Shown: piece after piece, positions 1 through 7,439 of the stretch
How positions within the stretch are numbered: position 1 is the first letter of the stretch
How the letters are laid out: each line of letters begins with the position of its first letter
Source of the DNA: Enterobacter sp. RHBSTW-00175
GTDB taxonomy: Bacteria > Pseudomonadota > Gammaproteobacteria > Enterobacterales > Enterobacteriaceae
Assembly (NCBI RefSeq): GCF_013927005.1
Contig: NZ_CP055930.1
Span: forward strand, 4,154,001-4,218,000
DNA: 64,000 nt
Direction of reading: 5' to 3'
The notes under the pieces: model-generated
Seen by the model: only the letters and a program-made list of their open reading frames with translations
What the model was told of the DNA's origin: nothing
Databases searched by the model: none
Program-made: the position numbers and the translations under genes

Positions 1-814
1 GCTTAAGTGCACCCTCAACGTTTTTGGCGTTAGACGGAATAGAGAGACTGTCCATCCAGAAGATCCCGCCCTCTTTTGGCCAGACCACTGTCAGCGGCGT
101 ACCGGCCTGACGCGCAACCCAGGCGGAGCCATTCCAGACCATCCCGAGGTTCACTTCACCTTCCATATACGGGTTAGCCGGGTTATCTGAGTTGAACGCC
201 GCCACATTTGGCATCAGTTTTTTCAGCTCGTTATAGGCAGCTTCAATCTCTTTCGGATCGGTGGTGTTACCGGAATACCCCAGCTTACGCAGTGCTATCT
301 GGAACACTTCGCGCGCATCGTCGGTTAACAGCAGGCTGCTTTTATACTCAGGCTTCCACAGATCTGCCCAACTGGTGACGGTTTTCGGGTCAATGGCGTC
401 ACTGTTGATCCCAATGGCCGTTGCACCCCAGATATATGGAATGGAGTAGTCGTTATTTGGGTCGAACGGCTTGTTAAGCATCTGTGGATCAAGATTATTG
501 AAGTGGGACAACTTCGTTTTATCGATCTTCTGGATCATGCCCTCTTTGCGCATTTTGTCGACGAAATAGGTCGATGGAACCACCAGGTCGTACGCGCCAT
601 CTTTGTACGTTTTGAGCTTGGCGTACATGGTTTCATTCGACTCATAGGTGGAATAGATAACCTTGATGCCGGTCTCTTTGGTGAACTGTTCCAGTAGACC
701 AGGCGGCACGTACTCGGTCCAGTTGTAGAAGTAGAGTGTCTTGCTGTCATCAGCGTGCGCCGTGCTCATACCCAGCACCAGCACCAGCGCCGCAGCGGCA
801 AACATTTTTTTCAT
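1..814 (-). CDS. potD: Spermidine/putrescine-binding periplasmic protein PotD (partial, C-terminus outside window)
   Basis: Substrate-binding protein of the PotABCD polyamine ABC importer, acting in the periplasm. The reading frame begins at 814 with a Lys-Lys start and a hydrophobic signal peptide ending near AHA, followed by the conserved mature start (LYFYNWTEYVPPGLLEQF). About 271 codons are visible; the usual length is about 348, so the last quarter lies beyond the window edge. The start ATG overlaps the potC stop by 4 bp, as expected for translational coupling. Identity is clear from sequence and operon position. Transcription in this strain must come from the attL side because potA and potB are 54 kb away. 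Confidence 0.96.
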   Translation of the reverse strand, partial: MKKMFAAAALVLVLGMSTAHADDSKTLYFYNWTEYVPPGLLEQFTKETGIKVIYSTYESNETMYAKLKTYKDGAYDLVVPSTYFVDKMRKEGMIQKIDKTKLSHFNNLDPQMLNKPFDPNNDYSIPYIWGATAIGINSDAIDPKTVTSWADLWKPEYKSSLLLTDDAREVFQIALRKLGYSGNTTDPKEIEAAYNELKKLMPNVAAFNSDNPANPYMEGEVNLGMVWNGSAWVARQAGTPLTVVWPKEGGIFWMDSLSIPSNAKNVEGALK

Positions 815-1602
815 TTCGATGTCCCCAGAGATTTTGTTTTATCACGCGCAACAAGCTGGCTGGCAATAACCATAACCAGCGATAACACCAACAGAATAGT
901 CGCCAGCGCGTTCACCTCAGGCGAAACGCCAACTTTCACCATCGAGTAAATCTTCAACGGCAGAATTTCATAGCCAGGCCCGGTCACGAAAGAGGAGACC
1001 ACAACGTCATCCATCGACAAGGTAAAGCTCAGCAGCCACCCGGCGGCAACGGCAGGCATTGCCAGCGGTAGTATGATTTTGCGCAGGATAGTCATCTCGC
1101 TGGCACCCAGATCCTTCGCCGCTTCAAGCATCCTGACATCAAACCCTTTCAGACGCGAGTAGACGGTGACCACCACAAACGGCAGGCAGAAGGTGATATG
1201 GGAAAACAGTAACGACCAGAAGCCAAGCTGTATGCCCAGCAGCATAAACAGCACCAGCAGTGAAATCGCCATCACGATATCTGGCGACATCATCACCACA
1301 AACAGCATCCCACTGACGAACGGCTTTCCGCGAAAACGATAGCGATAAAGCGCCACGGCAGTCAGGGAGCCAATAAGTGTGGCAAAGGTTGCGGAGAAGA
1401 TAGCCATCGTCAGAGAGTGCTGAGCCGCCTGTAACAGGCTGTCGTTGTTCATCAACAGGCTGTACCAGTTGGTCGTGAAGCCTTGCCAGTTGATCCCGAA
1501 ACGCGAGCTGTTAAACGAGTTCACGATCAAAATGATAATCGGGATATATAAGTAGGCATAAATGGCGGTCATAAAACCGCCGCGAAGCAGTCGACCGATC
1601 AT
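811..1602 (-). CDS. potC: Spermidine/putrescine ABC transporter permease PotC
   Basis: Inner-membrane permease that pairs with PotB in the polyamine importer. Multiple hydrophobic segments and the EAA-loop motif for ATPase contact ([17 protein letters not shown]) are present. I chose the start at 1602 (MIGRLLRGGF), which gives 263 residues, the family length. The open frame runs 29 codons further upstream through attL into prophage DNA, so the longer form would be a chimera. In an uninserted chromosome this ATG would overlap the potB stop (ATGA), but here potB is on the far side of the prophage. The gene looks intact; what drives its expression is the open question. Confidence 0.96.
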   Translation of the reverse strand: MIGRLLRGGFMTAIYAYLYIPIIILIVNSFNSSRFGINWQGFTTNWYSLLMNNDSLLQAAQHSLTMAIFSATFATLIGSLTAVALYRYRFRGKPFVSGMLFVVMMSPDIVMAISLLVLFMLLGIQLGFWSLLFSHITFCLPFVVVTVYSRLKGFDVRMLEAAKDLGASEMTILRKIILPLAMPAVAAGWLLSFTLSMDDVVVSSFVTGPGYEILPLKIYSMVKVGVSPEVNALATILLVLSLVMVIASQLVARDKTKSLGTSK

Positions 1603-1611
1603 TCGAATTCT

Positions 1612-1624
1612 ACCTTCTTGTTCA
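1612..1624. repeat. attL core
   Basis: ACCTTCTTGTTCA, identical to 55509..55521. On the minus strand it reads TGAACAAGAAGGT, encoding Asn-Lys-Lys and the first base of Val near the end of PotB. The host side continues into the potC start at 1602 and the phage side into the integrase gene. The true core could be slightly shorter than the identity block. Confidence 0.88.
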
Positions 1625-1778
1625 TAAGGCGGGATGCTTTTAGAGTATTGAAAATGTTCAACTTTTTCTCTTCTCCAAAATTTCTCCAAAACTTTTCACC
1701 AAAACAAATGACGGCAAATAAAACGCTTATCCATCATCGATGGCCGCGAATTTTACAATAATTTTTCTTTCGATCGGG

Positions 1779-1801
1779 AAAAAACGGCCATTTAAATGAC
1801 C
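1779..1801 (-). terminator. Candidate rho-independent terminator overlapping the int stop
   Basis: Read leftward, GGTCAT-TTAA-ATGGCC forms a 6-bp stem (one G-U pair) followed by GTTTTTT. The int stop codon TAA lies in the loop. The stem is short, so termination may be leaky, which matters because potC starts about 180 bp downstream on the same strand. Confidence 0.5.
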
Positions 1802-2910
1802 AGCTTGACCCACTCCTGGCCGCGAGTGTCGTTGTAACGATCGGTAGTGGCCTGCACTTTGTGCCCAAGCAGTGTTTTGGTATCGATCCCCTGCGCACGA
1901 TACAGCCGCTCCGAAAGAGATCGTTGTTCGTGAAAAGTGGTTGGGGTTTTTCCTTCCGGAGGATTTATGCCGGCAAGGTCTCTCGCATCAGCAAAATAAT
2001 CACTCAGGTTGTCTTTACTCATTGGCTGGCCTTTTTTCTGACGGCGACTATGGACCATATACGGGCTCAGAATTCGATCCCGGCAACCATCAATCACCTC
2101 TTTCAACGTCATCCCCACTGCGTCACACCGTAATGTCAAAGGGAGTGCAAGACGCATCCCAGTTTTTCCCTGCGTGACATGCAAATACCCATCCCATACA
2201 TCCGTGAATTTCATGTTGCGGATATCATCCCGCCGCTGGCCAGTGACTAGCGCCAGCAGCATGGCATTACGCAGGTAATGTCCCTTCTCGGTAACAGCGA
2301 AAATTTTCTGCCAGTCATTCAAAGTAAGTCTTGCCCGGGTAACTTTCGGTACCGGCTTGCGCGTCGCCTCCGGAGGATTCCAGCCTGGCGGAACTTCGCC
2401 CGCATGTTGCGCTTCTTTAAAAATATCAATCCACAACCCGCGATTAACCTGCGCTGTACTGACCATGTCTCTGTCCAGCCATTCATCCATAATTAGCGCA
2501 AAGTCACGTACTTCCAGTTCGCGGATTGGGTGATTGCCCAAACGCGCCACAAGGAAGCTAGCCATTCGATTCTTTTCTTTGAAAGTAGCCTCGGCAATGC
2601 TGCCATTCTTCAGGCGAACCGCCTGGATCTTTAGATATCGTTCCACCCAGGCACTCAAACGAACCCCGCGTTGTTTAGTTGCTGATGGGTTCTCATTAAT
2701 TTTTTTCATGAAAAAATCAGTTTCAGCCGCTGCCAAGCGTTGATTGGCGGTAATAGCGACCTTTTCTGCTTTTGCTTTATCTGTACCAAGCCCATGAAAC
2801 TTTCCGGTGACAGGGTTTTTGTACTGGTAATAAGTTTTGTCTGTGCGGCGATCAAACCGGGCGTAGAGCCCGGGAATAGAGATGCTATTTTTTCGTGGCC
2901 TCGGTGACAT
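1792..2910 (-). CDS. int: Lambda-type tyrosine integrase
   Basis: Site-specific recombinase that inserts and excises the prophage at the potB/potC junction. It has 372 residues. The N-terminal part resembles the lambda Int arm-binding domain (IPGLYARFDRRTDKTYYQYKN), and the C-terminal catalytic domain has the R-H-R-H-Y set: Arg in VTGQRRDDI (about 224), His327 and Arg330 in HEQRS, His350 in LLGHK and nucleophile Tyr359. It is transcribed leftward toward potC. The excisionase gene overlaps its start by 26 bp, the usual xis-int arrangement. The host target (3' end of potB) is visible from the att repeats. Confidence 0.95.
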   Translation of the reverse strand: MSPRPRKNSISIPGLYARFDRRTDKTYYQYKNPVTGKFHGLGTDKAKAEKVAITANQRLAAAETDFFMKKINENPSATKQRGVRLSAWVERYLKIQAVRLKNGSIAEATFKEKNRMASFLVARLGNHPIRELEVRDFALIMDEWLDRDMVSTAQVNRGLWIDIFKEAQHAGEVPPGWNPPEATRKPVPKVTRARLTLNDWQKIFAVTEKGHYLRNAMLLALVTGQRRDDIRNMKFTDVWDGYLHVTQGKTGMRLALPLTLRCDAVGMTLKEVIDGCRDRILSPYMVHSRRQKKGQPMSKDNLSDYFADARDLAGINPPEGKTPTTFHEQRSLSERLYRAQGIDTKTLLGHKVQATTDRYNDTRGQEWVKLVI

Positions 2911-3148
2911 GATTAAGGATCTCCTTTAGCACATCGTCATCATCGTCGTGAATTTCTGGAGCTACACCTACTGCGCTTGGGCCGACATAGATTGCACTGC
3001 GGTCAACGCACCATATCCCACGCACTTTTTCGGGTTTAGGATTGATATAGCCAAGCTTTCCGTACTTAACCAGCGTAGTGTTTGTGATTTCAAAACCAAA
3101 CCTTCCGGACTTCCACTCAGCCAGCGGTATCAGATATTGCTCACTCAT
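2885..3148 (-). CDS. Excisionase (Xis-like recombination directionality factor)
   Basis: Small basic protein of 87 residues with the lambda Xis-like pattern: LIPLAEWKSGRF, then a winged-helix-like stretch (TLVKYGKLGYINPKPEKVRGIWCVDRSA), and an acidic run near the C-terminus (HDDDDDV). I chose the ATG at 3148 because GAGGG lies at a suitable distance; an upstream in-frame start at 3175 is less well placed. It overlaps int by 26 bp on the same strand. The assignment rests on size, position and motif pattern; sequence divergence in this family is high. Confidence 0.8.
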   Translation of the reverse strand: MSEQYLIPLAEWKSGRFGFEITNTTLVKYGKLGYINPKPEKVRGIWCVDRSAIYVGPSAVGVAPEIHDDDDDVLKEILNHVTEATKK

Positions 3149-3216
3149 AGCCATCACCCTCAATGGCCTGACCACAATGATAGTGGGCAGGCTGTTTCGG
3201 TTTAGAAAATTAAAAA

Positions 3217-5661
3217 TCAGTTTGAAATCAGACGTTGCCAGATCGCAGATACGTATTTCACCTGGTGTCGGGCGTCTGAGATTGCTTTATGTGGTTCGCC
3301 AACAAACGGGATCTCATAACGAGGCGTGTAGCCGACAGCTTTACCAAGTTCGACGATGGTTCTCACATCTCGGTTATTCCAGAACTTCCACGGGCACGGG
3401 ATACCGGTGCGACCATATGATTCAGCCAACAGAACGTTGTCATAAGTAGCGCCGTTACCCCAGACCTGAACAGATTCAGCACCATCTACCGCATTCTCGG
3501 TTATGAACTCATTTAGCTGGAGTAAAGCGTCATCGAGAGGAATGGCATCATCCATTACCAACTCAGAACGAGCCTCAGGTGATGCTCTTAGCCAGTAGAT
3601 AATGGTGGAAGCATCCGGAATACCTCCCCAGGCCATCGACGACTCAAGGCTGATAATCTTATAAAACTCAGAACCTGTATTACCTGTTGCTGGGTCGAAG
3701 AAAACCGCTCCGATCGAAACGACAGGGGAGTCCGGTTTTTTGCCGAACGCTTCAATATCCACCATCAAATGCGTGTAAAGCCTTTCTACAGAGTAACTTT
3801 CATTCAAATCGGATTGAGTTCTTTCGGCAACTGAGCTGCAATCAGTTTCAGTAGAGCTTGTGCTTGCGATAATTTCCGCCGAGCCCTTTGATAACGGAGC
3901 ACTGTCCGGGGTTTCATTACTGCCAGTTTTTTCAATCTGCACATCGCTGGTGGTCTCCTCATTAACCGGTGAACGGTCATCGTTTTCTGGTTGTTTTTCG
4001 TTCATCAGACCGTCAATGGAGAACACACCGCCGCCGAGATTTTCAACTTGCGGTTCGTTGGCTGCACCTTGGGTGCTGCCGCCATAGGCTACCTCCGCTT
4101 TTTCGGCAGCGACTTGTTGGTTAATTTCATTTTCCCAACTGACTTCTGGTGCGTGCCGCGCCGCAACCAGAGTCTCTTCTTTCGGATTTTCATGGTTACT
4201 TTCTGTAAGGTTCGCATTTATGTATCCGCTGAGACGTGCGGCATTGAGGTAATACGAAGGATGAGCATTCCTGATGAGCGCGAAGATAGCGGCGCGTGAA
4301 TAGTCCAGAATGCCGGGGACGTTACGTAGGGCCGCAGACCACTCTTTAAACGGACTATCTTTAGCGGATACGATGTCTTTCGCAAGACGATACGGGGCTC
4401 CGGGAATATCGTAGATATTAAAATCACCTGAAAGGGTAGCCAGGGCTATTTCCAAATCCAGAGCGTCGAGATCATGTTTCAGTTCTGGATTGCGATCTGT
4501 CTTATTTCCGCCGCCTGCATTGGTACCGGAATCAGTGCGCTGAACATTGCTAATGCGATTGCCAGCAGCCCATTCGCGAATAAGAATGCCGCGATCAATG
4601 TGCTCCGTGCTGAACCAGATCCTGATGAACCGCATAACAAGAGACAGTTCAGTCCGTTTCCCTTCAACCGGGAAGACGGTTTTCAGAGCGGCTACAACCC
4701 GGAAGATGTCTATCTCAGAAGCATTCTTAAAAAACTCCACGTTTTCAGCAGCCAGCAACAGGTTCTGCACATAGCTGTTATCAACATCCATTTCGAGTTC
4801 CTGGATGGCTTTCTTCTGTTCTGCATCGACGTGGTATGCATATTCATCAGAAATGAACTGGGCAAGAATGCGCTGGCGCAGGGGGAGGGTTGCCACGGTA
4901 ATAAGCACTGGTGTGGTTGTGGAGGGGATGCTTTCATCCTTAACAACAACCTCAGGTTCTTTATCAAAAAGCCATTTGTGAACGGTGGTGGTTCTGGTTT
5001 CAGGCGCGCTGACCCATTCAGTCATAAACTCTTCGAGTGAACCGACGGTATAAACCTGGTCACGCTGGAACACTTGTTTTATTGCACTCACAAGGTTCCA
5101 CTCAACATGGGCAGAAAGCTCCTTGATATCGGGAACTTTAGCTGCTGCCAGTAACAGATTCTGCACGTACTGGTTGCTATCATCGTTTTCCATCTGCCCG
5201 ATCTGGATGTGCCGCTCTTCGCTGATTTCCTTTTCTTCAGTGTCATTAATCAGGTGCGCGATGAGGCGTTGCGGGAGACGCAAGCGCGATACAGGGCGGA
5301 GTAATGCTGGTTTTTCCGTGGAGGAATTGCCCGCCCCGGAATGTAAATTATTAGCCTGCTTGTTCTCGCCCTCAGGTTCAGACTTGATGATCGGATACCA
5401 GGTACGGTTGTCTTCTCCAAGCTCGTAGCGTTTGCACCATTCGAAATCAATGATGCTTTCCTCTGGCAGGTCATTGAATACCGGGAAATCAGTACGAACC
5501 GGCTTGAGGTAATCATGTCCGCGCCCGGTTTCGATTTCAGCATCTTCGAGAGCGACGTCGAGTGCGAGACTGGCGCGCGCTTCGGTTTTTTGGGATTGCC
5601 AGAAAATAGCGTCAGGCTTGCCTGACTTCTGGGTTGCTTTGATTAAATGAAAGAATTCCAT
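3217..5661 (-). CDS. RecE-like N-terminal region fused to a DEDDh 3'-5' exonuclease
   Basis: An 814-residue early-left protein. Residues 1-95 and about 340-480 resemble the N-terminal half of Rac-prophage RecE (exonuclease VIII), including the block GTNAGGGNKTDR. The RecE nuclease domain itself is missing. Instead residues about 628-812 form a DnaQ-type exonuclease fold with Asp635 and Glu637 (VDIEAFG), Asp741 (GATYDNVLL), His791 and Asp796 (HKAISDAR). Residues 129-235 and 259-365 look like a tandem duplication, each with LPxR near its start and YVQNLLLAA 35-37 residues later. The linker (about 500-625) is acidic and probably disordered. A DNA recombination or degradation role is likely; the substrate is unknown. 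No RecT/Bet partner is visible. Confidence 0.82.
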   Translation of the reverse strand: MEFFHLIKATQKSGKPDAIFWQSQKTEARASLALDVALEDAEIETGRGHDYLKPVRTDFPVFNDLPEESIIDFEWCKRYELGEDNRTWYPIIKSEPEGENKQANNLHSGAGNSSTEKPALLRPVSRLRLPQRLIAHLINDTEEKEISEERHIQIGQMENDDSNQYVQNLLLAAAKVPDIKELSAHVEWNLVSAIKQVFQRDQVYTVGSLEEFMTEWVSAPETRTTTVHKWLFDKEPEVVVKDESIPSTTTPVLITVATLPLRQRILAQFISDEYAYHVDAEQKKAIQELEMDVDNSYVQNLLLAAENVEFFKNASEIDIFRVVAALKTVFPVEGKRTELSLVMRFIRIWFSTEHIDRGILIREWAAGNRISNVQRTDSGTNAGGGNKTDRNPELKHDLDALDLEIALATLSGDFNIYDIPGAPYRLAKDIVSAKDSPFKEWSAALRNVPGILDYSRAAIFALIRNAHPSYYLNAARLSGYINANLTESNHENPKEETLVAARHAPEVSWENEINQQVAAEKAEVAYGGSTQGAANEPQVENLGGGVFSIDGLMNEKQPENDDRSPVNEETTSDVQIEKTGSNETPDSAPLSKGSAEIIASTSSTETDCSSVAERTQSDLNESYSVERLYTHLMVDIEAFGKKPDSPVVSIGAVFFDPATGNTGSEFYKIISLESSMAWGGIPDASTIIYWLRASPEARSELVMDDAIPLDDALLQLNEFITENAVDGAESVQVWGNGATYDNVLLAESYGRTGIPCPWKFWNNRDVRTIVELGKAVGYTPRYEIPFVGEPHKAISDARHQVKYVSAIWQRLISN

Positions 5662-5723
5662 ATCGGGTCCTAAATTTTGGTTGTAAGATACCCGCAGCTA
5701 ATGATTGCCGCCTTGGGTAGTGG

Positions 5724-5743
5724 TCATTGGTCAAAACTCGATT
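5724..5743 (-). repeat. Boundary repeat, copy 1 (leftward)
   Basis: On the minus strand this reads AATCGAGTTTTGACCAATGA, identical to 7993..8012 and one base different from 9545..9564. It lies in the gap upstream of the exonuclease gene. See the finding on gene-junction repeats. Confidence 0.8.
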
Positions 5744-5801
5744 CCGGAAAGCTTTGGTCGGCTGACCGGGTACTTAACCCGCCTTGCGCGGGTTTTGTGC
5801 T

Positions 5802-5921
5802 TTATGAAGCGGAGGGATCGCCTTTTTGAGCGAGGGCGTAGCAAATGCGGCGGACGACTGCCCAAAAATAGGGCAGATGTACGGCCTGGCACCGTGCTGG
5901 TTTTCTAGCGAAATCGGTCAT
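5802..5921 (-). CDS. Short phage early-left protein, 39 aa
   Basis: An open frame of 39 codons (begins MTDFARKPARCQ, ends AQKGDPSAS) with a strong ribosome binding site, AGGAGAAG, 7 bases before the ATG. It runs with the leftward early genes. Two short hydrophobic and aromatic stretches (HLPYFWAVV, ICYALA) are present. I do not recognise a function. The good RBS and the non-random composition favour a real gene over noise. Confidence 0.55.
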   Translation of the reverse strand: MTDFARKPARCQAVHLPYFWAVVRRICYALAQKGDPSAS

Positions 5922-6011
5922 AGTTGATCTTCTCCTGTTAATGCCTGCCTTTTAACCACCTCAGTCTCGGTGGTATGCTGAAATCTGAAATCAGCCTGCA
6001 AGGACATAAAA

Positions 6012-6326
6012 ATGGCAACCCGTCCAATAAGTGTTTATTGGTTCAAAAACCGCGACCAATATGATTCCTGCATAGAGGTACTGACAGATTCGTGGGTTCT
6101 ACCTGACGACTACCGGGATTGGCTTATCCGTTTCAATCAGATGATTGATCGTTATGAACGCAGCGGTATCGAGGTTATCAAAGTAGAGATAGAGCCCAAC
6201 GAGTTCACCAACTGGTGCCTCACCAACGGGTGTGAAATAAGCACCAAGAGCTGCAACGACTTCGCTGTTTTCCATGGCGGTAGCCAGTCGCTCCGCTACA
6301 GAAATACTGATGGGGGATATGAGTAA
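6012..6326 (+). CDS. Conserved hypothetical protein, 104 aa
   Basis: Starts MATRPISVYWFKNRDQYDSC and has a clear RBS (AAGGAC) before the ATG. The pattern YWFKNRDQYDSCIEVLTDSWVLPDDYRDW resembles a family of small uncharacterised bacterial proteins. It is transcribed rightward although every neighbour from int to the repressor runs leftward, which suggests an independently expressed accessory gene. A leftward 88-codon frame overlaps it (6099..6365), but this strand has the more protein-like sequence. No function can be assigned. Confidence 0.6.
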   Translation: MATRPISVYWFKNRDQYDSCIEVLTDSWVLPDDYRDWLIRFNQMIDRYERSGIEVIKVEIEPNEFTNWCLTNGCEISTKSCNDFAVFHGGSQSLRYRNTDGGYE

Positions 6327-6365
6327 ACAAGCTCGCCCTTCAATTCTGAAAATTTCGATATGCAT

Positions 6366-6688
6366 TATTTCCTACCTTGATAGTTAACCCCTGTGTCGAG
6401 TGATCCAAGGGGTTCACTCATTTCGCCTTATCGCCGGCTAGCGGAACGTTAAACCTGCTGCGCGATTGTCTTGCCATCTCATCCGGTGTTTCGTATGCCG
6501 CCGGCAGCTACTACGTGGGCGTCCTGCCTTGATGACTGATTTGCTAAAATCAGGCTACAAATAAACATACCATAGGTCAAGCTTAAATTGATAAATAACA
6601 TACCAGTGTCGGTTTGGGTTATCATTTTTAGGGGAGCGCAGACGTGAAAAAGCCGCTTATAGCGGCCTTTGAAGATATGGTTTGGGGG
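6366..6688 (-). promoter_or_regulatory. Leftward early control region (candidate pL and operators), no gene seen
   Basis: This 323-bp stretch holds no convincing gene. Two near-direct repeats, CAAATAAACATACCA (6558..6572) and ATAAATAACATACCA (6591..6605), lie 33 bp apart in an AT-rich patch, as expected of a repressor-controlled leftward promoter. A TTGACC on the minus strand between them could be a -35 box. The second repeat includes TTGATAA, the half-site seen at the rightward operator (7160..7178). Downstream (6430..6530) is GC-rich leader sequence with repeated GCCGGC words. No N antiterminator gene is visible. Confidence 0.4.
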
Positions 6689-7084
6689 TTATGACTGAGG
6701 ATCTATTTTTCTTTTACGTAAAAATTCCGCCATGAATGCATCGAGCTCATCAAGGCGGGTTTTGGCTAAGGAAATAAATCTATCCTGCTCGGCTTCCGGA
6801 AGTTGGTCAAAAACTTCCAATAGAGCTGATTGGTGGGGGGTTAGAACTGTTTTACTCTGCATTACAGAAGCAATGTGCTGCTCTTCTTCATCAGTCATGA
6901 AAAACCAATAAAGAGGCTTTCCAAGGGCTTCAGGCAAGAGAACCAGCTTCTCCTTGCGCGGGAAAATCCCTGAGTTACACCAATGGCTAACGGTTTGCGA
7001 GTTGACGCCTATCCGGCGTCCCAGTTCAGATTGAGAAATGCCTGCCTCATCAATTGCTCTTTGCAAACGTTCTTCAAAGTTCAT
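6689..7084 (-). CDS. Prophage repressor, XRE/Cro-CI family, short form
   Basis: A 131-residue protein with an N-terminal helix-turn-helix (ISQSELGRRIGVNSQTVSHWCNSG) and a helical, charged C-terminal part (VFDQLPEAEQDRFISLAKTRLDEL) but no LexA-type self-cleaving peptidase domain. Position, leftward direction and divergence from the cro-like gene mark it as the lysogeny repressor. I chose ATG 7084 (MNFEERL), which has GGAA upstream; an alternative ATG lies at 7117. Lacking a peptidase domain, it is unlikely to be inactivated by RecA-stimulated cleavage, so induction probably works another way. That last point is inference. Confidence 0.8.
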   Translation of the reverse strand: MNFEERLQRAIDEAGISQSELGRRIGVNSQTVSHWCNSGIFPRKEKLVLLPEALGKPLYWFFMTDEEEQHIASVMQSKTVLTPHQSALLEVFDQLPEAEQDRFISLAKTRLDELDAFMAEFLRKRKIDPQS

Positions 7085-7153
7085 TTTCAGTTCCAAATCT
7101 AACCAGTAGTCCAGCATACAAAGTTTCTTTTCAAATGTGGTCAGTTAAATTTC

Positions 7154-7182
7154 TTGACATTGATAAGTAAATTATCAAGTAT
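7154..7182 (+). promoter_or_regulatory. Rightward early promoter (pR-like) with palindromic operator
   Basis: TTGACA at 7154..7159, a 17-bp spacer and AAGTAT at 7177..7182 form a plausible promoter. Filling the spacer is a perfect palindrome, TTGATAA-GTAAA-TTATCAA (7160..7178), a good operator for the repressor or for the Cro-like protein. It lies 24 bp before the cro-like start. Confidence 0.65.
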
Positions 7183-7206
7183 GTGGTACGAAATTTAGGA
7201 GGCTCA

Positions 7207-7437
7207 ATGAACATAAACATTCAAAAGAAGATTATTTCACTCTGTGGCAGTCAATCAGAGCTGGCTCGTCGCTTAGGTAAAAACTCGCAAACTGTTTCTG
7301 TCTGGTTTCGTACTCAGGTGGCCAGCACAGAGGTACTAAACGCATGCAGGGTTTTGGACTGGGAAGTAACCCCGCATGAGTTACGTCCGGACCTCTATCC
7401 CAACGCCACCGATGGTTTACCTCAGAAGGAGGCTTAA
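7207..7437 (+). CDS. Cro-like / YdaS-family DNA-binding protein
   Basis: A 76-residue helix-turn-helix protein (CGSQSELARRLGKNSQTVSVWF) ending in HELRPDLYP, a pattern typical of YdaS/Cro-type phage regulators. The ATG at 7207 follows AGGAGG with ideal spacing; a TTG further upstream is less likely. It is the first gene of the rightward early operon and is followed after 2 bp by a YdaT-like gene. Likely role: repression of the lysogeny promoter during lytic growth. YdaS relatives have been described as toxin-antitoxin partners of YdaT, but the regulator role fits this position. Confidence 0.75.
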   Translation: MNINIQKKIISLCGSQSELARRLGKNSQTVSVWFRTQVASTEVLNACRVLDWEVTPHELRPDLYPNATDGLPQKEA

Positions 7438-7439
7438 TC

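Noticed and set aside
811..1689. Longer PotC beginning at 1689
   Set aside because: The 29 extra codons come from the attL and phage side, have no homology to PotC, and the family start MIGRLL lies at 1602.
5705..5908. Rightward 67-codon frame starting with a non-ATG codon
   Set aside because: No RBS, and it is antisense to the better-supported 39-aa gene at 5802..5921.
6099..6365. Leftward 88-codon frame overlapping the 104-aa gene
   Set aside because: It has a moderate RBS and the direction of the early-left genes, but the rightward frame has the more protein-like sequence, resembles a known family of small proteins and has a better RBS. Both being real is unlikely.
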